From positions 62,001 through 126,000 of the forward strand of contig JABLXE010000005.1 of the NCBI GenBank assembly GCA_013178225.1: 64,000 nucleotides of DNA. Reading direction: 5' to 3'. Each line of letters begins with the position of its first letter. Positions within the stretch are counted from its first letter, which is position 1. Shown piece after piece: positions 46,971 to 55,667 of this stretch. The notes beneath the pieces are model-generated. The model was not told where the DNA came from and made no database searches. It saw only the letters and a list, made by a program, of their open reading frames with translations. This DNA is from Methanotrichaceae archaeon. GTDB lineage: Archaea; Halobacteriota; Methanosarcinia; Methanotrichales; Methanotrichaceae. The translations under genes and the position numbers were made by a program.

Positions 46971-47589
46971 CTCCCTTGACCAGCCAGGCGGCCGTATTCA
47001 TGACCACGCCTGCCCCCAGGTGCAGATCGCCCTGGCCGTCTGCGACGGGAAGCGATCTGGCCCTCCTCTTGAAGACCAGGAAGGGCTCCTGGGGATAAGG
47101 CCCTTTCCGGCAGGAATAGGACCTGACCAGGGCCTCGATCTCCTCCTGGTCCAGAAGTCCGATCCGGTCCACGATCTCCACCTGGTCCTGAAACCGGGCT
47201 ACAGCCTCGGCGGGAAGGTTCTGAATGAAAGGTATGGCACCCTTGGACCCCACGATACGGCCGTTGTCATCGATTCCGTTCCGGTGAAGGGCCAAAATGG
47301 CATCTCCGGGCAGATGGCCCTTGGACTCCGGCCCGCAGATCAGCAGATAGCGCAGGTTGGAATTGGATATCAAGTTGGCCACGATCTTTTCAACTCCCAG
47401 GTTCTCGGTCTTGCAGGGACCGTAGATAGCCGCGCCCTTGACCTTCATCTGGGCGGCCAGGGTCACCACTGCCACCCTGCCCTCCGGGTCGACCACCGTG
47501 AAGTCCCCCCGAACCGGAGGCCAGGGCTCAGAACAGTTCTTCCTGGAGGTGGCGCACCCGGGATTTGCAGCAGGAGTCTCTTGAATCAT
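46948..47589 (-). CDS. Soluble MtrA-like corrinoid protein
   Basis: 213 residues. PWPPVRGDFTVVD, YGPCKTENLGVEKIVANLIS, the His-containing SKGHLPGDAI and GSKGAIPFIQNLP correspond to the cobalamin domain of MtrA. The C-terminal membrane anchor of the true MtrA is missing: the end (LGAGVVMNTAAWLVKGG) is not a membrane helix. No mtrB-G genes accompany it, so it is not part of a sodium-pumping complex. It precedes the MtrH-like gene in the same operon and is divergent from a winged-helix regulator. Confidence 0.85.
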   Translation of the reverse strand: MIQETPAANPGCATSRKNCSEPWPPVRGDFTVVDPEGRVAVVTLAAQMKVKGAAIYGPCKTENLGVEKIVANLISNSNLRYLLICGPESKGHLPGDAILALHRNGIDDNGRIVGSKGAIPFIQNLPAEAVARFQDQVEIVDRIGLLDQEEIEALVRSYSCRKGPYPQEPFLVFKRRARSLPVADGQGDLHLGAGVVMNTAAWLVKGGVDPVPV

Positions 47590-47780
47590 GGTACTGTCAT
47601 CGAAGGCCTTTTAATGCTTAAATTTTTTACCTTGCTTGGGAATTGAGAGCTGGATTGCCCGATCGATCGTGTCCTCCGGAATATCTATGAAAAATTGAAA
47701 TATGATCGTATGACTAATAGGACGTGAACAATGGATCAACCTAATTTGGCCAGAAGTCCGGAAAGGATTGGTGGCTGCAG
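47590..47780. promoter_or_regulatory. Divergent promoter region, MtrA-like / winged-helix gene
   Basis: 191 nt. On the minus strand TAAAAAATTTAAGC and CATTAAAAGG are TATA candidates close to ATG 47589. A CGATCGATCG palindrome at 47660-47669 lies between the two genes and could be a regulator site. On the plus strand GGTGG leads to ATG 47781. Confidence 0.4.
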
Positions 47781-48170
47781 ATGACCGCCTACAAGGAGCG
47801 AATACTGAAGGTCATAGACGACTCGGAAGTGGGCCTCACGACCGTTGATGTGGCCAAACAGGCCGGGGTCAGCAAGACCACGGTGATCAAGTACCTCTCG
47901 GTCCTCAGATCCGAGGGCCAGGTAGAGTTTGTCGAAGTAGGACCGGCCAAGCTGTGGAGGATCACGGGCCGGATGGAAAAGCCCGCTTTGGAGCATCCCC
48001 GCCCAACTGACAGACGTGTGGATATCGAAGCCCTGCCCGTGGTTGATATAGATCTGGGCAATGGAGATGACAAGACGCTCTACTTCTCGTTTCGGGTCAA
48101 TCCCGAGCAGATCTGTGCCCTCTTGAAACAGGCCAAGAAATGCGACTGCAAAACTGCAGAACCTTGTTGA
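47781..48170 (+). CDS. Winged-helix regulator with C-terminal Cys-rich tail
   Basis: 129 residues. The winged helix-turn-helix is at ~1-60 (GLTTVDVAKQAGVSKTTVIKYLSVLRSEGQVEFV, GPAKLWRI). The linker is rich in Pro and charged residues; the C-terminus ends in KQAKKCDCKTAEPC, which may sense redox or metal. ATG 47781 follows GGTGG. It is divergent from the MtrA-like gene and 12 nt upstream of the double KaiC-like gene, so it could regulate either. Confidence 0.75.
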   Translation: MTAYKERILKVIDDSEVGLTTVDVAKQAGVSKTTVIKYLSVLRSEGQVEFVEVGPAKLWRITGRMEKPALEHPRPTDRRVDIEALPVVDIDLGNGDDKTLYFSFRVNPEQICALLKQAKKCDCKTAEPC

Positions 48171-48182
48171 TGGTGTTTTGCG

Positions 48183-49538
48183 ATGCTTGTACCACGTGAG
48201 ATACGGAATTTCTTCAGCATCGAAAGAGGCCAGACCCTGCTGGTGAAAGGACTTCCCGGAACTGGAAAGACGACCCTGGCCCTGGAGATCATGAACTCCC
48301 TGTGCAAGAAAGATAACGGGCTTTACATCTCCACCCGGGTCGATCCGGTGAGGCTGTGCAAAACCAACCCCTGGATAAAGGAAGTCCTGCCCTCAAAAAA
48401 CGTCATCAACGCCACCCAGACCAAGCTCCTGGATAGCCTGCGTAAGCTTCGGCGAGAGCTAACAGATTACTATGCGGTCATGGATTTCTTCCGGGTCTTC
48501 TTCGAGGAGGCCGAGGACATGGATGATCCGATGGTGGTGATCGATAGCTGGGACGCAGTTTTAAACTACACCTCCCAGATGATCGGCAACTCTCAGCACA
48601 GCTTCGAGCAGAACATCTGCGAGTTTGCGCGTGACCTTGACACTCACCTGATCTTCGTCAGCGAATTCGACAGCGTCATGCCGCTGGACTATATCGTGGA
48701 CGGCGTCGTGACCATGGAGAGCTTCCGGCTGCGGAGTGAGGACAGAAGCGGAATGCGGACCCGCTTCGCACGCCAGATTCGCCTTGACAAGCTGAGGGGG
48801 GTGGAGATCAAGCAGAAGACCTACACCGCCACCCTTCACGGAGGCCGTTTCAGGTACTTCGAGCCCTACCGCGGGGAGCGCGATGCAAGAATTTCCCCCG
48901 TTGACGTCGTGCGGATCCCCGATCCCGGCAAGGAATGCATCTCTACCGGAATTCCCGATCTGGATGCCGTCACCAGGGGGCTGAAGTACGGCTCCTGCAA
49001 CGTCTTCGAGATCGACCACTGGGTCGGAAAGCGCTACTATCAGATAATTACCGCCCTGGCCTCCAACGCCATAAAAAACGGCAGAGGGGTGTTCATCCTG
49101 CCCAGCATAGGGTACCAGCTGAGCCCCAAGGACATCTTCGTTCCCACCAATGTGATCGTGGCCCAGCCGGAGGGAGAAGACGCCTCGGCCTGGGGAAAAG
49201 AGGTGGTGGAAAAGTGGGACCTGCTGCGGGAGAGGACCGGCCGGCCCATATTGAACATCATCGGCATGGATGCAATCGAGTTCGCCTTTGGCTACAAGGA
49301 ACTGCTGAACATGGCCAACCTCATGATGCACAAATGGAAGGAGACCAACGACATCAATGTCCTGGTGGTCAAGAACGGCCAGGAGAGCCTCAACATGGCC
49401 GTCCACACCGCAGATACCTACTTCCTGGTGAGCGAACTCAACGGCGGCCTCTGCCTTTACGGGGTCATCCCCAGAACGGAGCCCTTCAACATGCTCGTGG
49501 AAGATAGAAACAAGATCAGCCTGACGCCCATCGTCTAG
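48183..49538 (+). CDS. Double KaiC/GvpD-like ATPase with degenerate second half
   Basis: 451 residues. The first RecA-like domain has Walker A KGLPGTGKTTLA (residues ~22-33) and a Walker B at MVVIDSWDA (~118-126). After a linker a second domain begins at CISTGIPDLDAVTRGLKYGS, but the Walker A position reads EIDHWVGKRYYQ, so ATP binding is lost there. The layout resembles GvpD-type and other RecA-like signal ATPases of archaea. No gas-vesicle gene is near. It follows the winged-helix gene by 12 nt and is probably an accessory regulator with it. Confidence 0.72.
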   Translation: MLVPREIRNFFSIERGQTLLVKGLPGTGKTTLALEIMNSLCKKDNGLYISTRVDPVRLCKTNPWIKEVLPSKNVINATQTKLLDSLRKLRRELTDYYAVMDFFRVFFEEAEDMDDPMVVIDSWDAVLNYTSQMIGNSQHSFEQNICEFARDLDTHLIFVSEFDSVMPLDYIVDGVVTMESFRLRSEDRSGMRTRFARQIRLDKLRGVEIKQKTYTATLHGGRFRYFEPYRGERDARISPVDVVRIPDPGKECISTGIPDLDAVTRGLKYGSCNVFEIDHWVGKRYYQIITALASNAIKNGRGVFILPSIGYQLSPKDIFVPTNVIVAQPEGEDASAWGKEVVEKWDLLRERTGRPILNIIGMDAIEFAFGYKELLNMANLMMHKWKETNDINVLVVKNGQESLNMAVHTADTYFLVSELNGGLCLYGVIPRTEPFNMLVEDRNKISLTPIV

Positions 49539-49571
49539 GCTCTCCTGTTTCCCGGCTTTTTCTCAGCGACC

Positions 49572-50081
49572 TTATATCGAGGCTTTGATCTTGTGCCCGC
49601 GAGCGATCTGCGCTGCCGCATCGCGGCGCATGATCTCCGCGAACTCCTCCTGCTCGGCAAACACCAGGGTGCCGGTGGGACAGGCGGAAACGCAGGCCGG
49701 AACCATCAGGCTGGGGCACAGATCGCACTTGACCGCGATCTTGACCTCCTTTTGTCTTCCCACCATGCCGTAGGGACAGACCATGGCGCACATCCAGCAA
49801 CCGATGCACATCGACTCGTCTTTGGTCACAATTCCGGTGATGGCATCCTTGACTGTGGCTCCAACCCGGCACACCTCAACACAGGGAGCATCCTCGCAGT
49901 GGCGGCAGACCATGGGCATCTTCACGCCCTCCGGGTTCTCCACGTAGAGCCGCTTTCGGGGCCTGGGCGTCTCAGCCATGGCCCCGAACAGGTTATGCGA
50001 TTTGGAATGCTCCACAGCACAGGCAATCTCGCAGGACTTGCAGCCCATACAGCGGTCCAGTCGAACGAATATCTCCTTCAT
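49572..50081 (-). CDS. cooF: CooF-like 4Fe-4S electron-transfer protein
   Basis: 169 residues, carries electrons from CO dehydrogenase to a membrane or soluble acceptor. Four cysteine sets are visible: CMGCKSCEIAC, CRHCEDAPCVEVC, CIGCWMCAMVC and CDLCPSLMVPACVSAC, so four [4Fe-4S] clusters as in CooF/HycB. ATG 50081 lies 2 nt after the cooS stop, so translation is coupled. No Ech-type hydrogenase or CooA regulator is in the window. Confidence 0.9.
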   Translation of the reverse strand: MKEIFVRLDRCMGCKSCEIACAVEHSKSHNLFGAMAETPRPRKRLYVENPEGVKMPMVCRHCEDAPCVEVCRVGATVKDAITGIVTKDESMCIGCWMCAMVCPYGMVGRQKEVKIAVKCDLCPSLMVPACVSACPTGTLVFAEQEEFAEIMRRDAAAQIARGHKIKASI

Positions 50082-50083
50082 CC

Positions 50084-51928
50084 TTACAACCCCAGCTTTT
50101 TCCGCTGGCTATCGATATGATCGATCATCAACCTGGCAGCCTGTATCGGCTCCGGCTCTACGGCAAAGGACGCGCCCACGACCGATGCCGCTCCTTCGGT
50201 CAGAAGGCCGGCCACCTCCGGGCTTCCCAGAACCGGTGGAACGGTGCCAAGAACCGTGTAAACTCCGGACGAAACCACATAGGCGCCGATCGAGACCGCC
50301 TTTTCGCTCATCCATTCAGGGGCTGCGCCAGCAGCGGGCAGGTCGCTTATGTCCACGCCCAGGGCGTTGGCTATGGCCGCAGCGGCTACCAGAATTCTGC
50401 TGATATCCACGCAGGAGCCCATATGCAGGACCGGCGGCACTCCCAGCGCCTTGCACACGCCCTTCAATCCCTCGCCGGCCAGGTCCGCGGCTTCCGGCAG
50501 CAGAAGTCCTTCCTTGGCGCAGGCGATGGCATTGCAGCCGGTGGTGACCACCAGCACGTTGTTCTTGATCAGTTCCTTGACCAGGTTGACGTGGCCGTAG
50601 TCGTGCTTGATCTTGGGATTATTGCAGCCCACCACCGCTCCGATTCCCCGAACGGCTCCGCTCTTGATCGCCTCCAGCAGGGGGTCCAGCGTTCCACCCA
50701 GCGCTTCGACAATAGCCTCGACTGAGAAGCCCACCATGGCGTCCGACTTGACATCCGGAATCCTGACCTTTGCCGGGTTCCGGTTGGCGTAGTTCAACAC
50801 CGCGGCCTTGACTATGTCCTTGGCAGTCTCGTAGGCCGACTCCTCATGAAACTCCATGTGAATGGCCCCCGGGAACTTGGCCTTGGGCGAGGTGGAGATG
50901 AACTTGGTGTGGTAGCAGCCGGCAAGAGCGCCCAGCGCGGGCATGATGCACTGAACGTCCACCACTATGGCTTCCACCGCTCCGGTGGCCACGGCCAGCT
51001 CCTGCTGCAGGAAGTTGCCTGCCGTTGGCACGCCGTGACGCATGAGCAACTCGTTTCCGGTACAGCACATCCCGGCCACGTTGATTCCCGCGGCACCCTG
51101 TGCTTCTGCCAGCCTGAGCAGCTCGGGATCGGATGCGGCAGCTACAATCATCTCAGAGAGGATGGGCTCGTGGCCGTGTATGATCACGTTCACCTTATCT
51201 TCATCCAGGACGCCGAGGTTGACCTGAGATCTCACCGGCTTCGGAGTGCCGAACATGACATCCTGAATCTCGGTGGCGATCATGGAGCCGCCCCAGCCGT
51301 CAGCGATGCTGGCGCGCAGACCCTGCAGTATCAAATGGACGTAGTCGTTGTCGACACCGATGTGGGTCCGGTGCATGATCTCCACGATCTCGCGGTCGAT
51401 GCCGCGCGGATCGATGCCCAGCTTCTGCCACAGCTCCTGCCGCTTTTTCGGTGCGCGGCGGGTGAACTGGATGGGGCCGTCTTGCTTTCCGAACTCGGCC
51501 ATGACCGCCTCGGCCAGAGCTATCTGGCTCTGTACCCCGTATTCATCCATCAGCCGCTGCATCTTGGCGCTGTCCCTTACCTGATACGACGGTGCTTTGC
51601 CCTGGGACAGGAGAAGAAAAGTCTTGGCTGCATCTCTGCCGTGATCCGAATGAGCGGCAGCGCCGGCGGCGATGCTTCGCAGCAGGTTTCTGGCCACCAT
51701 TATGTCCGCGGTAGCTCCACAGACTCCCTTGCTGGGACCTTCACCAAAGGGGTCAATCCTGCAGGGGCCCATGTTGCAGTTGCGGCAGCATAGCCCGGCT
51801 TCCCCAAATCCGCACTGCGGCTTTTGCTTCTCAAGGCGATCCCACGCGGTCTCCAGGCCTGCTCTGGCTGCCACCACAAGCATTTCCTGGCTGGCCTGGT
51901 CAATTGATTTCTCACGAGCCTCCTTCAC
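50084..51928 (-). CDS. cooS: Anaerobic carbon monoxide dehydrogenase catalytic subunit
   Basis: Oxidises CO to CO2 at a Ni-Fe-S cluster. 614 residues. The N-terminal CGFGEAGLCCRNCNMGPCRI binds clusters B and D; HAEPI-like GHEPILSEM carries the proton-relay His, and CMPALG, GCYHTKF, VGCNNPK, TTGCNAIACA and GSCVDI hold the C-cluster ligands and surroundings. It is the bacterial CooS type, not the archaeal CdhA type. The start is GTG 51928. The unusual A/T-rich upstream region 51929-52080 is the promoter. Confidence 0.95.
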   Translation of the reverse strand: MKEAREKSIDQASQEMLVVAARAGLETAWDRLEKQKPQCGFGEAGLCCRNCNMGPCRIDPFGEGPSKGVCGATADIMVARNLLRSIAAGAAAHSDHGRDAAKTFLLLSQGKAPSYQVRDSAKMQRLMDEYGVQSQIALAEAVMAEFGKQDGPIQFTRRAPKKRQELWQKLGIDPRGIDREIVEIMHRTHIGVDNDYVHLILQGLRASIADGWGGSMIATEIQDVMFGTPKPVRSQVNLGVLDEDKVNVIIHGHEPILSEMIVAAASDPELLRLAEAQGAAGINVAGMCCTGNELLMRHGVPTAGNFLQQELAVATGAVEAIVVDVQCIMPALGALAGCYHTKFISTSPKAKFPGAIHMEFHEESAYETAKDIVKAAVLNYANRNPAKVRIPDVKSDAMVGFSVEAIVEALGGTLDPLLEAIKSGAVRGIGAVVGCNNPKIKHDYGHVNLVKELIKNNVLVVTTGCNAIACAKEGLLLPEAADLAGEGLKGVCKALGVPPVLHMGSCVDISRILVAAAAIANALGVDISDLPAAGAAPEWMSEKAVSIGAYVVSSGVYTVLGTVPPVLGSPEVAGLLTEGAASVVGASFAVEPEPIQAARLMIDHIDSQRKKLGL

Positions 51929-52387
51929 GATATCAATCCTCTTTATTTCACTATTAATTATAATAATCGCACTAAATTCTATCTGAAAGTACTTAATTCT
52001 TATCGCTAACTTAAATATATTTTAATAAGTTTAATAAATACAATACCGGACTATTTCATCCCATATTTGCTCATAAAGAAAAAAATTGCCTACATATTCC
52101 CTGAATCTGTAGAATTGCGGACCGACCATGCTATACGCTGTCAAGATACATGCCCTTCAAGAATTCCGGCGATACTTCCCCCAACCCCGGCGCAATCCGG
52201 CCAGACGATGGCGGATTCGCAGACTGTCTTGCCAGTTGCAGAAAAATGCAATCCCACCGGGGTAAAAATTTTCTGAATCCGGATTTTTCGGAAGTTCCAG
52301 CCCGATCATCCCAGACCACTTCATCGATTCCGGTCAACAATGCTTATCTACTGGCGGTTACAATAATTGCAATGGAGTGAATGGGTT
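51929..52387. other. AT-rich promoter region of cooS and spacer
   Basis: 51930-52060 is over 75% A/T by eye, with several TATA-like runs such as AAAATATATTTAAG on the minus strand. The remainder contains short frames without coding character and the leader of the next plus-strand gene. No RNA is recognised. Confidence 0.5.
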
Positions 52388-53239
52388 TTGAACTGTCTCG
52401 GAAAATTATTGTTGCTGGTCGCCCTCATAGTCCTGACTTTTTCTCCGACCCCGGCCAGATTTTATAAGATCACCGAGCTTGATACCGGCTGGACCACGGG
52501 GCTGCGGCAAAGCCTGAACGCCTCTGTGGACGTTTCCGGAGAGGCGATTGGCGAAGGGAAATACTACCGCTACACCCAAATGGACTTCAACGACGTCAGG
52601 ATGGCCGAACGCATATCGGCTGCCAACGGCACCATGGACACTGCCGAGCGTATCCGTCTCAAGGCCGAAGCCAGCGGAACCGTAGAGCTTGTGGCGGTGA
52701 AGAATCCGGGAGACCAGAACTACACCCTCACCGTAAACGAGACCTGGCCGGTGGCCATGGCCGCGGCAAGGCGCATGGATTACATTGGCCGGGGCATTTC
52801 AGATAGGGAATCGTTCGGCAATAACCTCGACTACGTGGGCGCATCCTTTTATGGAGCCACAGATTTGAAAAAAGAAAGGACGTGTTATCTGGAGCTCACC
52901 AATGTCTGGTTTGAGGCCTTCATGAACAATACCACCAAGGTCCTCTACTACGACCATTTCCGCCCTAACAAGACCACGGAGTACAGCCTGACCTCGCGCT
53001 CTTCCGGACTGGCGGTGCTAAGCTTCAAACAGTTCAAAGACAGAGCCCCGGTAAACGAGGGCGAGGAGAGATATTCAGGCAATTTCAGCCTTTCCCGCAA
53101 GATCTTCTTGGCCTCCTCTCGCTACAATGCCACAGACCTGTGGGCCGGCCAGCTGGAGTGCTGCCTGGGTCTGAAAGACAGATCCCTATTCGAAAAAAGG
53201 GTCTTCGGAAGTGATGGGAATTGTCTCTTAAGCGGTTAA
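52388..53239 (+). CDS. Secreted protein with sequons (first of a pair)
   Basis: 283 residues. A signal peptide (CLGKLLLLVALIVLTFSPTPA) leads into a beta-rich domain with repeated aromatic-Thr strands; sequons include NASV, NGTM, NYT and NNTTKVLYYD. The start is TTG 52388 with GGAGTG upstream; TTG 52367 is the alternative. It overlaps the next gene by 19 nt, and both appear to be surface proteins of unknown function. No family recognised. Confidence 0.7.
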   Translation: MNCLGKLLLLVALIVLTFSPTPARFYKITELDTGWTTGLRQSLNASVDVSGEAIGEGKYYRYTQMDFNDVRMAERISAANGTMDTAERIRLKAEASGTVELVAVKNPGDQNYTLTVNETWPVAMAAARRMDYIGRGISDRESFGNNLDYVGASFYGATDLKKERTCYLELTNVWFEAFMNNTTKVLYYDHFRPNKTTEYSLTSRSSGLAVLSFKQFKDRAPVNEGEERYSGNFSLSRKIFLASSRYNATDLWAGQLECCLGLKDRSLFEKRVFGSDGNCLLSG

Positions 53240-53991
53240 TGGCATTCATGCTTCTTGCGTCCATCTGTGCATCTCCCGCGGCTGTAGCATACAGTCCAGA
53301 CCTTGATTTTTCGTACCGGCTGTCAGACGACAATGCTGAAGCTCAGGCCGTGATAACCGATCAGGACGGCGATCTGACCAGCGCCACATTCTACGCAATC
53401 GATGAGAATAGCAGCAAGGTGATATGGACTGAGTACCGGATGATCGAGGGGGAAAAAGCCAGCCTCAACTTCACCTGGCCGCTTCAGAGCTGGTGGGCCG
53501 GCAACGGCACAGACCTTGTGGGTCCTATGCTGGTGGTCAATACCATTGGCATGCCCACTTCAGAAGCGCCCTACGAGGCCCTGTCCGCGCCAGCGGTGCT
53601 TAAGCCGTATCCCGGTTCCCAGGACAGAACAACCCTCGCCTATTTCGACCAGGATGGCGTCTTCCACTCTCTGGTGGGTCTTGACGGAGCCAGCTACTAC
53701 AAATCCAGAGAGCTGCTGGGGGCAACCGACCCTGGGGCATCGTACGGACTGTATGTCAAAAACAACCTCTCACTGTGGGAGGGCCAGACTTCCCTCCGCT
53801 TCTTCAGCCTGTACCACAACCGATCTTTATCGCCCTATCCGCCTCTGATGCTGGAGAGGTCCCCCATTCAGCATTTCACCATTCTCCTGGAGAGGAAGGA
53901 TGCGCCCCAAGGCCGGTATCTGCTGGAGGTGGAGGCCGAAGATTCACAGGGCAGCAAGACCCGCAAAATCAGAGAAATGACGCTACGATGA
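53221..53991 (+). CDS. Secreted protein with sequons (second of a pair)
   Basis: 256 residues with a signal peptide (RLMAFMLLASICASPAAVAYS), an Ig-like or jelly-roll beta fold implied by alternating strands, and sequons NSSK, NFTW, NGTD and NRSL. A central stretch (KPYPGSQDRTTLAYFDQDGV) and the acidic end (EAEDSQGSKTRKIRE) are typical of exported archaeal proteins. TTG 53221 is the probable start. It shares a transcript with the preceding gene. Function unknown. Confidence 0.7.
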   Translation: MSLKRLMAFMLLASICASPAAVAYSPDLDFSYRLSDDNAEAQAVITDQDGDLTSATFYAIDENSSKVIWTEYRMIEGEKASLNFTWPLQSWWAGNGTDLVGPMLVVNTIGMPTSEAPYEALSAPAVLKPYPGSQDRTTLAYFDQDGVFHSLVGLDGASYYKSRELLGATDPGASYGLYVKNNLSLWEGQTSLRFFSLYHNRSLSPYPPLMLERSPIQHFTILLERKDAPQGRYLLEVEAEDSQGSKTRKIREMTLR

Positions 53992-54103
53992 CCGCATTCC
54001 AGGGCAGGGCAGGCGGCATATCTTAAGCAGCCTGCTGAAAAGAAGACCTGCCTTGCGGCAGTTTCGTTTCTCTTTTTTCGAAAATAGAGATAAACAGAGA
54101 TAA

Positions 54104-54177
54104 AGCCTCGGGCGGGATTCGAACCCGCGACCTCGTCCTTACCAAGGACGCGCTATACCGAGCTAAGCTATCGAGGC
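54104..54177 (-). tRNA. tRNA-Thr (GGU)
   Basis: Cloverleaf complete: acceptor GCCTCGA/ccgaggc region, D arm GCTTAGCTCGGTATAGC, anticodon stem CGTCC/GGACG with loop TTGGTAA (anticodon GGT), T arm GCGGG-TTCGAAT-CCCGC. No intron; the 3' CCA is not encoded. Confidence 0.95.
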
Positions 54178-54313
54178 GCCATGAGCCCCTTGTGCTCCCT
54201 ATTCTTGTAGTTTTCGGTAGAGGCACGATCGGTACCCACATGGCAGCAACATCCCCCTTGTGGTGCGGCCCGCACATGAGCGCGGCAGCATCGTCTTCTC
54301 CCCAGGCTGCTGC

Positions 54314-55486
54314 TCAACTCCCATCCGGAGGCCGCAGGATGGACTCGTAGGCCACCTCAGTCCTCTTGGCTATGCGGTCCCAGCTGAACTCAGCATCGAT
54401 CCTCTCGCATCCGGCGCTGGCCAGCTTCTTCATCTCCTCAGGATGGCTGAGCAGCCGGTTTATGCACCAGGCAATGGACTCGGGCTGGATATAGGCCAAA
54501 AGGCCGTCATCGAAGTTCTTGACGATGGAGATCGCCTCTGTTGCCACCAGAGGCTTGCAGGCATCCCAGGCTTCCAGCACTACCACCCCAAAGGGCTCAT
54601 TTCTGCTGGGCATGCACACCAGGTCACAGGCATTCATCAGCTCTTCTTTGTCAGCACCGGAAGTGTAGCCCAGGAACCGGCAGGCGTCTTTTACTCCCAG
54701 CTCCGAAGCCCGACGCTCGCAATCCGCCTTCATGCCGCCTTCGCCGATGAAAACGAAACGCGCATCGGGACGCATGGAGAGAATCTTAGGTATGGCCTCC
54801 ACCAGGAGGTCAGGCCCCTTCTGAAAGCTCATCCTTCCGCAAAACAGGATGACCGGCGCAAGAGGGTGAATGCCCAGCCTCTCCTTGACCCGTCCCGCAT
54901 CGAGGGACCGCCTCATCTTGCCCTTCATGATGCCGTTAGGTATGATGCGAATTTTATCTTCGGGAAGGGAGTAGATCCACTTAAGCTCGTCCACCATGCG
55001 CCTGGTGGTAACGATCACCAGTGATGACTCGTAACAGCCCATCCACTCCAGATGGGAGATCTGCTTGGACACACCATCTCCGAAGTTGTTGCCGTTTCGT
55101 CCCCACTCCGTGCTGTGCATGGTGAGAAACATTGGGATGGAATAGACATCCTTAATGCGTTTTAGGGCCCTCACCGGATGCCAGTCGTGCCCGTGAACTA
55201 CGTCGAAATCGCCAAAGAGCCTCTGCACCGCCCCAAAGCGATCGAACATGGAGTCACACATTTTATCCATCTGATACAATATATCTCCAGAGCTGTCGGA
55301 ATCAACCCTCTGATAGTGAACGCCATTGATCCGGTCGTAAGAGTCGAAATCGCCCCTTCGCGTGAAGATGTGTACTTCATGGCCCCTTCTGGCCAGCGCC
55401 TCTGAAATCTCGGAAACGTGTGGAGCCACGCCGCCAACCTTAACTGAATACAGGCTCTCCCAGGAGAACATTCCAATTCGCATCAA
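54314..55486 (-). CDS. Glycosyltransferase family 4
   Basis: 390 residues, a retaining GT-B enzyme. RIGMFSWESLYSVKVGGVAPHVSEIS is the N-terminal Rossmann start of the glycogen-synthase-like GT4 group; the C-terminal RMSFQKGPDLLVEA and PSRNEPFGVVVLEAW (E-x7-E motif) form the sugar-nucleotide site. Its acceptor cannot be told, but it sits beside the glycogen genes and shares their strand, so an alpha-glucan or a surface glycan is likely. The start MMR at 55486; the second Met may be the real one. Confidence 0.85.
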   Translation of the reverse strand: MMRIGMFSWESLYSVKVGGVAPHVSEISEALARRGHEVHIFTRRGDFDSYDRINGVHYQRVDSDSSGDILYQMDKMCDSMFDRFGAVQRLFGDFDVVHGHDWHPVRALKRIKDVYSIPMFLTMHSTEWGRNGNNFGDGVSKQISHLEWMGCYESSLVIVTTRRMVDELKWIYSLPEDKIRIIPNGIMKGKMRRSLDAGRVKERLGIHPLAPVILFCGRMSFQKGPDLLVEAIPKILSMRPDARFVFIGEGGMKADCERRASELGVKDACRFLGYTSGADKEELMNACDLVCMPSRNEPFGVVVLEAWDACKPLVATEAISIVKNFDDGLLAYIQPESIAWCINRLLSHPEEMKKLASAGCERIDAEFSWDRIAKRTEVAYESILRPPDGS

Positions 55487-55667
55487 TTCACCGTTATAAA
55501 TTGCAATATGCAGCCTAGATCAATTCTTAGTACACTGCGATCAATCTCGGGACAGCAATCAACCAACATGATGGCCGCGAACCGACCCGCTAAGAAATCC
55601 CTGATGTTGGGGACGAACATTGCCATTAAATTATCAGCCCGATAATTGATTAATCTTTCGGTTTTCG

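Noticed and set aside
52067-52380. Two overlapping frames before the secreted protein genes
   Set aside because: Short, without SD or sequence features.
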